Shown: positions 21,505-32,591 of the stretch, one piece after another
Layout of the letters: each line of letters opens with the position of its first letter
Position numbering within the stretch: the stretch's first letter is position 1
Source: Cinclus cinclus
Taxonomy: Eukaryota > Chordata > Aves > Passeriformes > Cinclidae
NCBI RefSeq assembly: GCF_963662255.1
Contig: NC_085046.1
Coordinates: forward strand, 53,910,570-53,974,569
Reading direction: 5' to 3'
Length of the DNA stretch: 64,000 nucleotides
Position numbers and translations under genes: made by a program
The notes under the pieces: generated by a model
The model's database searches: none
What the model saw: the letters and a program-made list of their open reading frames with translations, nothing else
What the model was told of the DNA's origin: nothing

Positions 21505-22337
21505 ATGGCCACGGAGACAGACTGGAACTGCCCCATCTGCTGTGACGGTCCCGGTGAAAAGGCTTCTGTAACACCGTGCGTCCACCAGTTCTGCCTGGGC
21601 TGCATTGTGCGCTGGGTCAAGACCAAGCCATTGTGCCCCCTGTGCAGGCAGCCTATCAAGAGCATCGTTTACTCTGTTCGGTCGGAGGAAGACTTTCTGG
21701 AGATAGCTCTCCCAAGCTCCTCAGACTCATGGGCTGCTGGTCACCAGGATGAGCAGGGGGCTGCGGAGCGCATGCCCAGCACCTATGTAGCTGGCTTCCC
21801 AGCTGAGCTCTGGGCTGGCATTTTCCAGGACTGCTCAGAAATCCTGGAGCCCCTGCTGCCCTGGCTGAACCAGGAGCTTTCGCAGCTGCTCAGGACCCAC
21901 TGGTGGGAGGTGGCTCTGGCACAGAGTGTGGTCGTAGCCAATTTGTGCTACTATGGGCTGAGGCAGGAGGCCTTGGTCCAGGAGCTGCAAGGCCTGCTGC
22001 AGGAGCAGACGGTGGCATTTGTGCGCCTGCTCATTGACACTGCTGCTGACAGGTGCAGTGATGAGATCCTGCGGCGGATGAACCTCCTGAACTCCCATGC
22101 TCAGGAGGAAGAGGAGCAGGAGCAGGAGCAGGAGGAAGAGGAGGAGGGTCCCAAAGGCATCACTGCCTCCCTCCAGGGGACTCTCACCCCCATGGTGGCC
22201 TCCTCCCACAGCCCTATGGTCTCCAATGTGGAAGCAGACACTGGAACATTGGAAGCCACGCTGCGTGAGGGGCCCAGCCGCTCTCCATCCATGCCCGTCC
22301 ATGCAGAGCGGGAGCAGCCCCAGGACGAGCCTGGCGA

Positions 22338-22382
<45 letters not shown>

Positions 22383-22569
22383 AGGACCCTCTGCCCAAGG
22401 CTGCAGCCGCAGCCCTCGTGCTCCTGGCCGGGACACGGACAGCGTGCCCAAGGAGTGCCGGTGCCCCACAAAGAGGAAGGCCTCTAGACCTCAGGACTCT
22501 CCCCAGCCCCCAAAAAGGCCGTCCCGCCAGTGCAAGCCCAAGCCAAGGCCCCTTGATTGTAGGAAGTAG
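21505..22569 (+). CDS. Topors-like RING E3 ligase, copy 7 (354 aa), RING variant
   Basis: Open throughout. The RING has Arg 13 changed to Cys (CGT to TGT), giving CPICC at the first zinc pair. The eight ligands are all present, but an extra Cys next to ligand C12 could compete for zinc. Other changes: Arg 175 to Leu, Ser 218 to Gly, 13 Ala, Arg 317 and Arg 319 both to Cys. The basic cluster is therefore reduced to KECRCPTKRK. Of the full-length copies this is the one most likely to be altered in function. Confidence 0.85.
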
Positions 22570-22629
22570 GAGTAGATGTAGGAGTAAAGAATCAATGTTA
22601 GGAGTTGGAAATTGTTTTTAGAAGTAGGA

Positions 22630-22675
22630 AATAAATGGTAGAGTTAGGAAATCAATTGTAGAAGTAGGAAATAAA
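22630..22675 (+). terminator. Paired poly(A) signals, gene 7
   Basis: AATAAA at 22630-22635 and 22670-22675; the following T-rich stretch is TTGCTGTTTC here. Confidence 0.75.
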
Positions 22676-24180
22676 TTGCTGTTTCTCTGACACAGTCTGA
22701 GAGTGTGGCTTTCTCGGCCTTCTCCTGTTGCCTTTTCCCTCTGCCCTCAAATGCCAATGTGGGCGGCAACTGGGAGGGGAGGGGATAGGAACATTGTAGC
22801 CACAGGGGCCCAGAGGAGCCCTGGCAGGGGCCTGTGCCCAGTGCTACAGGAAGACAAGAAGCAGCCCCCAGGCCAAGCTTGGGGCCCAGCCTGGGAGTCT
22901 GGAAAGCTTCCTGCTCTCAACTGCAGGGCAGGACAGGCCATCTTCATGGGGCATGAGCTGCAGGCAGCAAGCGAGCTAAAAAGGACAGAAGGAGCCCTCA
23001 GCTGGGGTCACAGTCAGTGCTGCAGAGGAAAGCAAAACTTCTCGGGATCCAGAGCCAATGTGGCCTGAGGGAAAGTTCCTTCTTGACCCCAGGGCTACTG
23101 ATTGGCCGTGTTGAAAAGGGGCTCTGGAATGAAGGCAGCCAGTGGAAACACCGGTCGCCTTGGAGAGCCACATGCCATCCTGCCTGTTCAGCAGAGTCAG
23201 CTGCACAGGACAACGCAGGGTCTACCAGGCCAAGTGCCAGTGGCACAATAGGTAGAGTCTGCAAGGATGCTCCAGGAAGTCCCTGATGCAAAGAGATGGC
23301 GAGATGCTTCGTTGGTGTGGCTAGCTTTTAGCTGTCAGAATAAACCAAAACTCTTGTAGGGATCTTCAGAAGATCCCGCCCTTCAAAATGACAATGGCCT
23401 GCACCGAGAGAGGGGCCAGCTTCCAGTTTGATGCCGCCCTGAGCACTGAAGGGGATGAGTGGAGGGAAAGAGCCAAGAGGAAGGATGGATTTGAACAAAT
23501 CCACAGGATTCCTGCCAAGCCATTGAAGCCTAAGTGCAGATGTATCCTTGGCCAAGGAAATGAGTGACTTGAGATGGCGACAAGTCAGATGTGTACAGGC
23601 GAGAAACGCAAGCCCTCTATTTAAGGAGGGTTCCGAACAATCAAGAGAGCTTTTGTCACGTGGATCACCGAGGGTTGTGTGTCTGTCTCCAGCCAGGACC
23701 GCGGTTACCGTTCTACTCAACGACAGCAGAGATTTTCTCCCCGTTTTGGACCGTTTTTGGTTTGCCCAAAAGGGTGCTTGATGCTTCTTTTTCAGTTCTC
23801 TCTCCATCGTCAACTTGATGTTTCAATGGGATGAGGAGAGCAACAGCAGGTTGCAAGGGTCACTGAGCTAAGGACCACACCATCGGGCCCGTCAACAGCG
23901 ATCCAATGGGGCTGTGGAGAAGAAAAGAAATGGGAATTGAAAAGCAACCTGGCAAGAAGTTGATGCGGAGACTGGCAGGAGATGTCAGCATGTGCTCGCC
24001 TGTCCGAGTGGCGCAGGCGAGCAGCACTGAGAATAGAGAAGAAGGGCTGTCATGTCACGGGATTTAAAGCAGCCAAGCCACGTGCCTGATGTACACAGAA
24101 GCCTCCCGTGCCAAAAGTGGGCAACTAGCAGGTAATGTGCTTCTAGAGGAGAAATGCTGGGACTGAGGTGGCCAAATGAT

Positions 24181-24820
24181 TATAAAATCCGAGGCAAGAA
24201 AGAGGGAATGATGGCATGGCCCACGTACCCCATGTTTTCTCTTGAGGCCGTGGACTTGCAGGGGCTAAAGGCCCGCTCTGGCAGATTTGGAAGGCAGTCA
24301 AGGCAGCCAGGCAAGGGCAGTGACATCAGCGTGACATCAGCGGCCCACAAACCGCATGGGTGGCAACCTCAGTGAGCAAAGCATTGTGACCTCACATCCC
24401 TCACTGCTTATGTTTGGGCACAGACAGAGCTGGGCTCAGACCGGCTCGCGCCTGGACTCCTGGCAAGCGTGCCTGCGAGGACTGGAAGCCCGCGAGGTCC
24501 TTGGGAGCTGCTGTGGGCAAGTCTGGGTTGTGATTCCCACGCCTTTGCCTGTTTCCTTAGCCATACGTGGTTGAGGAAGCCAAGCAGTGTGAGCGGTGCT
24601 TGCGGCGGCACAGGTGAGCGGTGCAGGAAAGGACTACGGGGTGGCCGTGGGCTGGGCGATGGTGTCTGGGGAGCTGTGAGTGTGTGGTGTCCTTCTTGAG
24701 GGGCCTGGGCACTCCTTTGAGCCGCCCATCTCCCTGGGACAGCAAGTGACCTGTTTTGCAGCGTGTCACACCAGCAGGAGGGAGCAGCTGCTGTGCCCAG
24801 CTCTGCTGCAAGCCACAAGC
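24181..24820 (+). promoter_or_regulatory. TATA-type promoter and putative leader, unit 8
   Basis: TATAAAA at 24181-24187, intact although the gene it would drive has a premature stop. Putative exon 1 ends at 24371, exon 2 is 24561-24613, exon 3 starts at 24762. Confidence 0.5.
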
Positions 24821-25864
24821 ATGGCCACGGAGACAGACTGGAACTGCCCCATCTGCTGTGACGGTCCCGGTGAAAAGGCTTCTGTAACACCGTGCGTCCA
24901 CCAGTTCTGCCTGGGCTGCATTGTGCGCTGGGTCAAGACCAAGCCATTGTGCCCCCTGTGCAGGCAGCCTATCAAGAGCATCGTTTACTCTGTTCGGTCG
25001 GAGGAAGAATTTCTGGAGATAGCTCTCCCAAGCTCCTCAGACTCATGGGCTGCTGGTCACCAGGATGAGCAGGGGGCTGCGGAGCGCATGCCCAGCACCT
25101 ATGTAGCTGGCTTCCCAGCTGAGCTCTGGGCTGGCATTTTCCAGGACTGCTCAGAAATCCTGGAGCCCCTGCTGCCCTGGCTGAACCAGGAGCTTTCGCA
25201 GCTGCTCAGGACCCACTGGTGGGAGGTGGCTCTGGCACAGAGTGTGGTCGTAGCCAATTTGTGCTACTATGGGCTGAGGCAGGAGGCCTTGGTCCAGGAG
25301 CTGCAAGGCCTGCTGCAGGAGCAGACGGTGGCATTTGTGCGCCGGCTCATTGACACTGCTGCTGACAGGTGCAGTGATGAGATCCTGCGGCGGATGAACC
25401 TCCTGAACTCCCATGCTCAGGAGGAAGAGGAGCAGGAGCAGGAGGAAGAGGAGGAGGGTCCCAAAGGCATCACTGCCTCCCTCCAGGGGACTCTCACCCC
25501 CATGGTGGCCTCCTCCCACAGCCCTCTGGTCTCCAATGTGGAAGCAGACACTGGAACATTGGAAGCCACGCTGCGTGAGGGGCCCAGCCGCTCTCCATCC
25601 ATGCCCGTCCATGCAGAGCGGTAGCAGCCCCAGGACGAGCCTGGCGAGGCAGCAGCAGCAGCAGCAGCAGCAGGAGAAGGCCCCTCTGCCCAAGGCTGCA
25701 GCCGCAGCCCTCGTGCTCCTGGCCGGGACACGGACAGCGTGCCCAAGGAGCGCCGGTGCCCCACAAAGAGGAAGGCCTCTAGACCTCAGGACTCTCCCCA
25801 GCCCCCAAAAAGGCCGTCCCGCCAGTGCAAGCCCAAGCCAAGGCCCCTTGATTGTAGGAAGTAG
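24821..25864 (+). pseudogene. Topors-like RING E3 ligase, copy 8, truncated by a nonsense codon (267 aa open)
   Basis: The reading frame from ATG at 24821 stops at TAG 25622-25624, where all other copies have GAG (Glu 270). The frame stays open afterwards to the usual stop at 25862-25864, so a single base change is responsible. The 267-residue product would keep the RING, helical middle and Glu/Gln stretch but lose the poly-Ala tract and the whole basic tail, and with it the likely nuclear-localisation signal. Also present: Arg 13 to Cys in the RING (shared with copy 7), Asp 63 to Glu, loss of one Gln-Glu pair (6 bp) in the acidic stretch, Ser 218 to Gly and Met 238 to Leu. Because the stop lies in the last exon, the mRNA might escape nonsense-mediated decay, so a cytoplasmic, tail-less and possibly competing form cannot be excluded. 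Confidence 0.85.
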
Positions 25865-25924
25865 GAGTAGATGTAGGAGTAAAGAATCAATGTTAGGAGT
25901 TGGAAATTGTTTTTAGAAGTAGGA

Positions 25925-25970
25925 AATAAATGGTAGAGTTAGGAAATCAATTGTAGAAGTAGGAAATAAA
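25925..25970 (+). terminator. Paired poly(A) signals, copy 8
   Basis: AATAAA at 25925-25930 and 25965-25970; retained although the coding sequence is truncated. Confidence 0.75.
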
Positions 25971-27475
25971 TTGTTGTTTCTCTGACACAGTCTGAGAGTG
26001 TGGCTTTCTCGGCCTTCACCTGTTGCCTTTTCCCTCTGCCCTCAAATGCCAATGTGGGCGGCAACTGGGAGGGGAGGGGATAGGAACATTGTAGCCACAG
26101 GGGCCCAGAGGAGCCCTGGCAGGGGCCTGTGCCCAGTGCTACAGGAAGACAAGAAGCAGCCCCCAGGCCAAGCTTGGGACCCAGCCTGGGAGTCTGGAAA
26201 GCTTCCTGCTCTCAACTGCAGGGCAGGACAGGCCATCTTCATGGGGCATGAGCTGCAGGCAGCAAGCGAGCTAAAAGGGACAGAAGGAGCCCTCAGCTGG
26301 GGTCACAGTCAGTGCTGCAGAGGAAAGCAAAACTTCTCGGGATCCAGAGCCAATGTGGCCTGAGGGAAAGTTCCTTCTTGACCCCAGGGCTACTGATTGG
26401 CCGTGTTGAAAAGGGGCTCTGGAATGAAGGCAGCCAGTGGAAACACCGGTCGCCTTGGAGAACCACATGCCATCCTGCCTGTTCAGCAGAGTCATCTGCA
26501 CAGGACAACCCAGGGTCTGCCCGGCCAAGTGCCAGTGGCACAATAGGTAGAGTCTGCAAGGATGCTCCAGGAAGTCCCTGATGCAAAGAGATGGAGAGAT
26601 GCTTCGTTGGTGTGGCTAGCTTTTAGCTGTCAGAATAAACCAAAACTCTTGTAGGGATCTTCAGAAGATCCCGCCCTTCAAAATGACAATGGCCTGCACC
26701 GAGAGAGGGGCCAGCTTCCAGTTTGATGCCGCCCTGAGCACTGAAGGGGATGAGTGGAGGGAAAGAGCCAAGAGGAAGGATGGATTTGAACAAATCCACA
26801 GGATTCCTGCCAAGCCATTGAAGCCTAAGTGCAGATGTATCCTTGGCCAAGGAAATGAGTGACTTGAGATGGCGACAAGTCAGATGTGTACAGGCGAGAA
26901 ACGCAAGCCCTCTATTTAAGGAGGGTTCCGAACAATCAAGAGAGCTTTTGTCACGTGGATCACCGAGGGTTGTGTGTCTGTCTCCAGCCAGGACCGCGGT
27001 TACCGTTCTACTCAACGACAGCAGAGATTTTCTCCCCGTTTTGGACCGTTTTTGGTTTGCCCAAAAGGGTGCTTGATGCTTCTTTTTCAGTTCTCTCTCC
27101 ATCGTCAACTTGATGTTTCAATGGGATGAGGAGAGCAACAGCGGGTTGCAAGGGTCACTGAGCTAAGGACCACACCATCGTGCCCGTCAACAGCGATCCA
27201 ATGGGGCTGTGGAGAAGAAAAGAAATGGGAATTGAAAAGCAACCTGGCAAGAAGTTGATGCGGAGACTGGCAGGAGATGTCAGCATGTGCTCGCCTGTCC
27301 GAGTGGCGCAGGCGAGCAGCACTGAGAATAGAGAAGAAGGGCTGTCATGTCACGGGATTTAAAGCAGCCAAGCCCCGTGCCGGATGTACACAGAAGCCTC
27401 CCGTGCCAAAAGTGGGAAACTAGCAGGTAATGTGCTTCTAGAGGAGAAATGCTGGGACTGAGGTGGCCAAATAAT

Positions 27476-28115
27476 TGTAAATTCCGAGGCAAGAAAGAGG
27501 GAATGTTGGCATGGCCCACGTGCCCCATGTTTTCTCCTGAGGCCGTGTACTTGCAGGGGCTAAAGGCCCGCTCTGGCAGATTTGGAAGGCAGTCAAGGCA
27601 GCCAGGCGAGAGCAGTGACATCAGCGTGACATCAGCGGCCCACAAACCGCATGGGTGGCAACCTCAGTGAGCAAAGCATTGTGACCTCACATCCCTCACT
27701 GCTTATGTTTGGGCACAGACAGAGCTGGGCTCAGACCGGCTCGCGCCTGGACTCCTGGCAAGCGTGCCTGCGAGGACTGGAAGCCCGCGAGGTCCTTGGG
27801 AGCTGCTGTGGGCAAGTCTGGGTTGTGATTCCCACGCCTTTGCCTGTTTCCTTAGCCATACGTGGTTGAGGAAGCCAAGCAGTGTGAGCGGTGCTTGCGG
27901 CGGCACAGGTGAGCGGTGCAGGAAAGGACTACGGGGTGGCCGTGGGCTGGGCGATGGTGTCTGGGGAGCTGTGAGTGTGTGGTGTCCTTCTTGAGGGGCC
28001 TGGGCGCTCCTTTGAGCCGCCCATCTCCCTGGGACAGCAAGTGACCTGTTTTGCAGCGTGTCACACCAGCAGGAGGGAGCAGCTGCTGTGCCCAGCTCTG
28101 CTGCAAGCCACAAGC
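27476..28115 (+). promoter_or_regulatory. Promoter region with altered TATA box and putative leader, unit 9
   Basis: TGTAAAT at 27476-27482, preceded by AATAAT instead of AATGAT (as in unit 16). Putative exon 1 ends at 27666, exon 2 is 27856-27908, exon 3 starts at 28057. Confidence 0.45.
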
Positions 28116-28942
28116 ATGGCCACGGAGACAGACTGGAACTGCCCCATCTGCCGTGACGGTCCCGGTGAAAAGGCTTCTGTAACACCGTGCGTCCACCAGT
28201 TCTGCCTGGGCTGCATTGTGCGCTGGGTCAAGACCAAGCCATTGTGCCCCCTGTGCAGGCAGCCTATCAAGAGCATCGTTTACTCTGTTCGGTCGGAGGA
28301 AGACTTTCTGGAGATAGCTCTCCCAAGCTCCTCAGACTCATGGGCTGCTGGTCACCAGGATGAGCAGGGGGCTGCGGAGCGCATGCCCAGCACCTATGTA
28401 GCTGGCTTCCCAGCTGAGCTCTGGGCTGGCATTTTCCAGGACTGCTCAGAAATCCTGGAGCCCCTGCTGCCCTGGCTGAACCAGGAGCTTTCGCAGCTGC
28501 TCAGGACCCACTGGTGGGAGGTGGCTCTGGCACAGAGTGTGGTCGTAGCCAATTTGTGCTACTATGGGCTGAGGCAGGAGGCCTTGGTCCAGGAGCTGCA
28601 AGGCCTGCTGCAGGAGCAGACGGTGGCATTTGTGCGCCGGCTCATTGACACTGCTGCTGACAGGTGCAGTGATGAGATCCTGCGGCGGATGAACCTCCTG
28701 AACTCCCATGCTCAGGAGAAAGAGGAGCAGGAGCAGGAGGAAGAGGAGGAGGGTCCCAAAGGCATCACTGCCTCCCTCCAGGGGACTCTCACCCCCATGG
28801 TGGCCTCCTCCCACAGCCCTCTGGTCTCCAATGTGGAAGCAGACACTGGAACATTGGAAGCCACGCTGCGTGAGGGGCCCAGCCGCTCTCCATCCATGCC
28901 CGTCCATGCAGAGCGGGAGCAGCCCCAGGACGAGCCTGGCGA

Positions 28943-28978
<36 letters not shown>

Positions 28979-29165
28979 AGGCCCCTCTGCCCAAGGCTGC
29001 AGCCGCAGCCCTCGTGCTCCTGGCCGGGACACGGACAGCGTGCCCAAGGAGCGCCGGCGCCCCACAAAGAGGAAGGCCTCTAGACCTCAGGACTCTCCCC
29101 AGCCCCCAAAAAGGCCGTCCCGCCAGTGCAAGCCCAAGCCAAGGCCCCTTGATTGTAGGAAGTAG
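28116..29165 (+). CDS. Topors-like RING E3 ligase, copy 9 (349 aa)
   Basis: Intact. It shares the 6-bp acidic-stretch deletion and Leu 238 with copy 8 but has Arg 13 and no premature stop. Private change Glu 202 to Lys places a positive charge in the otherwise acidic run. Ser 218 to Gly; 10 Ala; basic tail as in copy 1. Unit promoter box is the TGTAAAT form. Confidence 0.87.
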
Positions 29166-29225
29166 GAGTAGGTGTAGGAGTAAAGAATCAATGTTAGGAG
29201 TTGGAAATTGTTTTTAGAAGTAGGA

Positions 29226-29271
29226 AATAAATGGTAGAGTTAGGAAATCAATTGTAGAAGTAGGAAATAAA
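29226..29271 (+). terminator. Paired poly(A) signals, gene 9
   Basis: AATAAA at 29226-29231 and 29266-29271. Confidence 0.75.
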
Positions 29272-30780
29272 TTGTTGTTTCTCTGACACAGTCTGAGAGT
29301 GTGGCTTTCTCGGCCTTCTCCTGTTGCCTTTTCCCTCTGCCCTCAAATGCCAATGTGGGCGGCAACTGGGAGGGGAGGGGATAGGAACATTGTAGCCACA
29401 GGGGCCCAGAGGAGCCCTGGCAGGGGCCTGTGCCCAGTGCTACAGGAAGACAAGAAGCAGCCCCCAGGCAGGCCAAGCTTGGGGCCCAGCCTGGGAGTCT
29501 GGAAAGCTTCCTGCTCTCAACTGCAGGGCAGGACAGGCCATCTTCATGGGGCATGAGCTGCAGGCAGCAAGCGAGCTAAAAGGGACAGAAGGAGCCCTCA
29601 GCTGGGGTCACAGTCAGTGCTGCAGAGGAAAGCAAAACTTCTCGGGATCCAGAGCCAATGTGGCCTGAGGGAAAGTTCCTTCTTGACCCCAGGGCTACTG
29701 ATTGGCCGTGTTGAAAAGGGGCTCTGGAATGAAGGCAGCCAGTGGAAACACCGGTCGCCTTGGAGAACCACATGCCATCCTGCCTGTTCAGCAGAGTCTG
29801 CTGCACAGGACAACCCAGGGTCTGCCAGGCCAAGTGCCAGTGGCACAATAGGTAGAGTCTGCAAGGATGCTCCAGGAAGTCCCTGATGCAAAGAGATGGA
29901 GAGATGCTTCGTTGGTGTGGCTAGCTTTTAGCTGTCAGAATAAACCAAAACTCTTGTAGGGATCTTCAGAAAATCCCGCCCTTCCAAATGACAATGGCCT
30001 GCACCGAGAGAGGGGCCAGCTTCCAGTTTGATGCCGCCCTGAGCACTGAAGGGGATGAGTGGAGGGAAAGAGCCAAGAGGAAGGATGGATTTGAACAAAT
30101 CCACAGGATTCCTGCCAAGCCATTGAAGCCTAAGTGCAGATGTATCCTTGGCCAAGGAAATGAGTGACTTGAGATGGCGACAAGTCAGATGTGTACAGGC
30201 GAGAAACGCAAGCCCTCTATTTAAGGAGGGTTCCGAACAACCAAGAGAGCTTTTGTCACGTGGATCACCGAGGGTTGTATGTCTGTCTCCAGCCAGGACT
30301 GCGGTTACCGTTCCACTCAACGACAGCAGAGATTTTCTCCCCGTTTTGGACCGTTTTTGGTTTGCCCAAAAGGGTGCTTGATGCTTCTTTTTCAGTTCTC
30401 TCTCCATCGTCAACTTGATGTTTCAATGGGATGAGGAGAGCAACAGCGGGTTGCAAGGGTCACTGAGCTAAGGACCACACCATCGTGCCCGTCAACAGCG
30501 ATCCAATGGGGCTGTGGAGAAGAAAAGAAATGGGAATTGAAAAGCAACCTGGCAAGAAGTTCATGCGGAGACTGGCAGGAGATGTCAGCATGTGCTCGCC
30601 TGTCCGAGTGGCGCAGGCGAGCAGCACTGAGAATAGAGAAGAAGGGCTGTCATGTCACGGGATTTAAAGCAGCCAAGCCACGTGCCGGATGTACACAGAA
30701 GCCTCCCGTGCCAAAAGTGGGAAACTAGCAGGTAATGTGCTTCTAGAGGAGAAATGCTGGGACTGAGGTGGCCAAATGAT

Positions 30781-31420
30781 TATAAAATCCGAGGCAAGAA
30801 AGAGGGAATGATGGCATGGCCCACGTACCCCATGTTTTCTCCTGAGGCCGTGGACTTGCAGGGGCTAAAGGCCCGCTCTGGCAGATTTGGAAGGCAGTCA
30901 AGGCAGCCAGGCCAGAGCAGTGACATCAGCGTGACATCAGCGGCCCACAAACCGCATGGGTGGCAACCTCAGTGAGCAAAGCATTGTGACCTCACATCCC
31001 TCACTGCTTATGTTTGGGCACAGACAGAGCTGGGCTCAGACCGGCTCGCGTCTGGACTCCTGGCAAGCGTGCCTGCGAGGACTGGAAGGCCGCGAGGTCC
31101 TTGGGAGCTGCTGTGGGCAAGTCTGGGTTGTGATTCCCACGCCTTTGCCTGTTTCCTTAGCCATACGTGGTTGAGGAAGCCAAGCAGTGTGAGCGGTGCT
31201 TGCGGCGGCACAGGTGAGCGGTGCAGGAAAGGACTACGGGGTGGCCGTGGGCTGGGCGATGGTGTCTGGGGAGCTGTGAGTGTGTGGTGTCCTTCTTGAG
31301 GGGCCTGGGCGCTCCTTTGAGCCGCCCATCTCCCTGGGACAGCAAGTGACCTGTTTTGCAGCGTGTCACACCAGCAGGAGGGAGCAGCTGCTGTGCCCAG
31401 CTCTGCTGCAAGCCACAAGC
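30781..31420 (+). promoter_or_regulatory. TATA-type promoter and putative leader, unit 10
   Basis: TATAAAA at 30781-30787. Putative exon 1 ends at 30971, exon 2 is 31161-31213, exon 3 starts at 31362. Confidence 0.5.
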
Positions 31421-32253
31421 ATGGCCACGGAGACAGACTGGAACTGCCCCATCTGCCGTGACGGTCCCGGTGAAAAGGCTTCTGTAACACCGTGCGTCCA
31501 CCAGTTCTGCCTGGGCTGCATTGTGCGCTGGGTCAAGACCAAGCCATTGTGCCCCCTGTGCAGGCAGCCTATCAAGAGCATCGTTTACTCTGTTCGGTCG
31601 GAGGAAGACTTTCTGGAGATAGCTCTCCCAAACTCCTCAGACTCATGGGCTGCTGGTCACCAGGATGAGCAGGGGGCTGCGGAGCTCATGCCCAGCACCT
31701 ATGTAGCTGGCTTCCCAGCTGAGCTCTGGGCTGGCATTTTCCAGGACTGCTCAGAAATCCTGGAGCCCCTGCTGCCCTGGCTGAACCAGGAGCTTTCGCA
31801 GCTGCTCAGGACCCACTGGTGGGAGGTGGCTCTGGCACAGAGTGTGGTCGTAGCCAATTTGTGCTACTATGGGCTGAGGCAGGAGGCCTTGGTCCAGGAG
31901 CTGCAAGGCCTGCTGCAGGAGCAGACGGTGGCATTTGTGCGCCGGCTCATTGACACTGCTGCTGACAGGTGCAGTGATGAGATCCTGCGGCGGATGAACC
32001 TCCTGAACTCCCATGCTCAGGAGGAAGAGGAGCAGGAGCAGGAGCAGGAGGAAGAGGAGGAGGGTCCCAAAGGCATCACTGCCTCCCTCCAGGGGACTCT
32101 CACCCCCATGGTGGCCTCCTCCCACAGCCCTATGGTCTCCAATGTGGAAGCAGACACTGGAACATTGGAAGCCACGCTGCGTGAGGGGCCCAGCCGCTCT
32201 CCATCCATGCCCATCCATGCAGAGCGGGAGCAGCCCCAGGACGAGCCTGGCGA

Positions 32254-32298
<45 letters not shown>

Positions 32299-32485
32299 AG
32301 GCCCCTCTGCCCAAGGCTGCAGCCGCAGCCCTCGTGCTCCTGGCCGGGACACGGACAGCGTGCCCAAGGAGCGCCGGTGCCCCACAAAGAGGAAGGCCTC
32401 TAGACCTCAGGACTCTCCCCAGCCCCCAAAAAGGCCGTCCCGCCAGCGCAAGCCCAAGCCAAGGCCCCTTGATTGTAGGAAGTAG
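31421..32485 (+). CDS. Topors-like RING E3 ligase, copy 10 (354 aa)
   Basis: Intact. Two private changes, Ser 71 to Asn and Arg 89 to Leu, lie between RING and helical middle. Val 265 to Ile, 13 Ala, Arg 319 to Cys and Cys 342 to Arg are shared with copy 11. Downstream of Leu 89 the copy matches copy 11 base for base wherever I compared them, so the two private changes mark the left edge of the recent duplication. Confidence 0.87.
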
Positions 32486-32545
32486 GAGTAGGCGTAGGAG
32501 TAAAGAATCAATGTTAGGAGTTGGAAATTGTTTTTAGAAGTAGGA

Positions 32546-32591
32546 AATAAATGGTAGAGTTAGGAAATCAATTGTAGAAGTAGGAAATAAA
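32546..32591 (+). terminator. Paired poly(A) signals, gene 10
   Basis: AATAAA at 32546-32551 and 32586-32591. Confidence 0.75.

Larger units (their letters stand above)
19835..23150 (+). repeat. Array unit 7 (3,316 bp)
   Basis: Shares the RING change CGT to TGT (Arg 13 to Cys) and the GCAAGGGCAG leader variant with unit 8. Thirteen GCA codons. Confidence 0.97.
23151..26445 (+). repeat. Array unit 8 (3,295 bp, shortest)
   Basis: Shortest unit because of only 8 GCA codons plus a 6-bp loss in the Glu/Gln stretch. Carries the one premature stop in the window. The initial base of the upstream CATCGTGCCC motif is changed to CATCGGGCCC near 23885. Confidence 0.97.
26446..29750 (+). repeat. Array unit 9 (3,305 bp)
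   Basis: Has the 6-bp acidic-tract deletion of unit 8, the TGTAAATTCC promoter box of units 2, 3 and 16, a lost second E-box (CCCCGTGCC near 27373) and the 4-bp CAGG duplication near 29466. This combination is mosaic relative to its neighbours. Confidence 0.97.
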
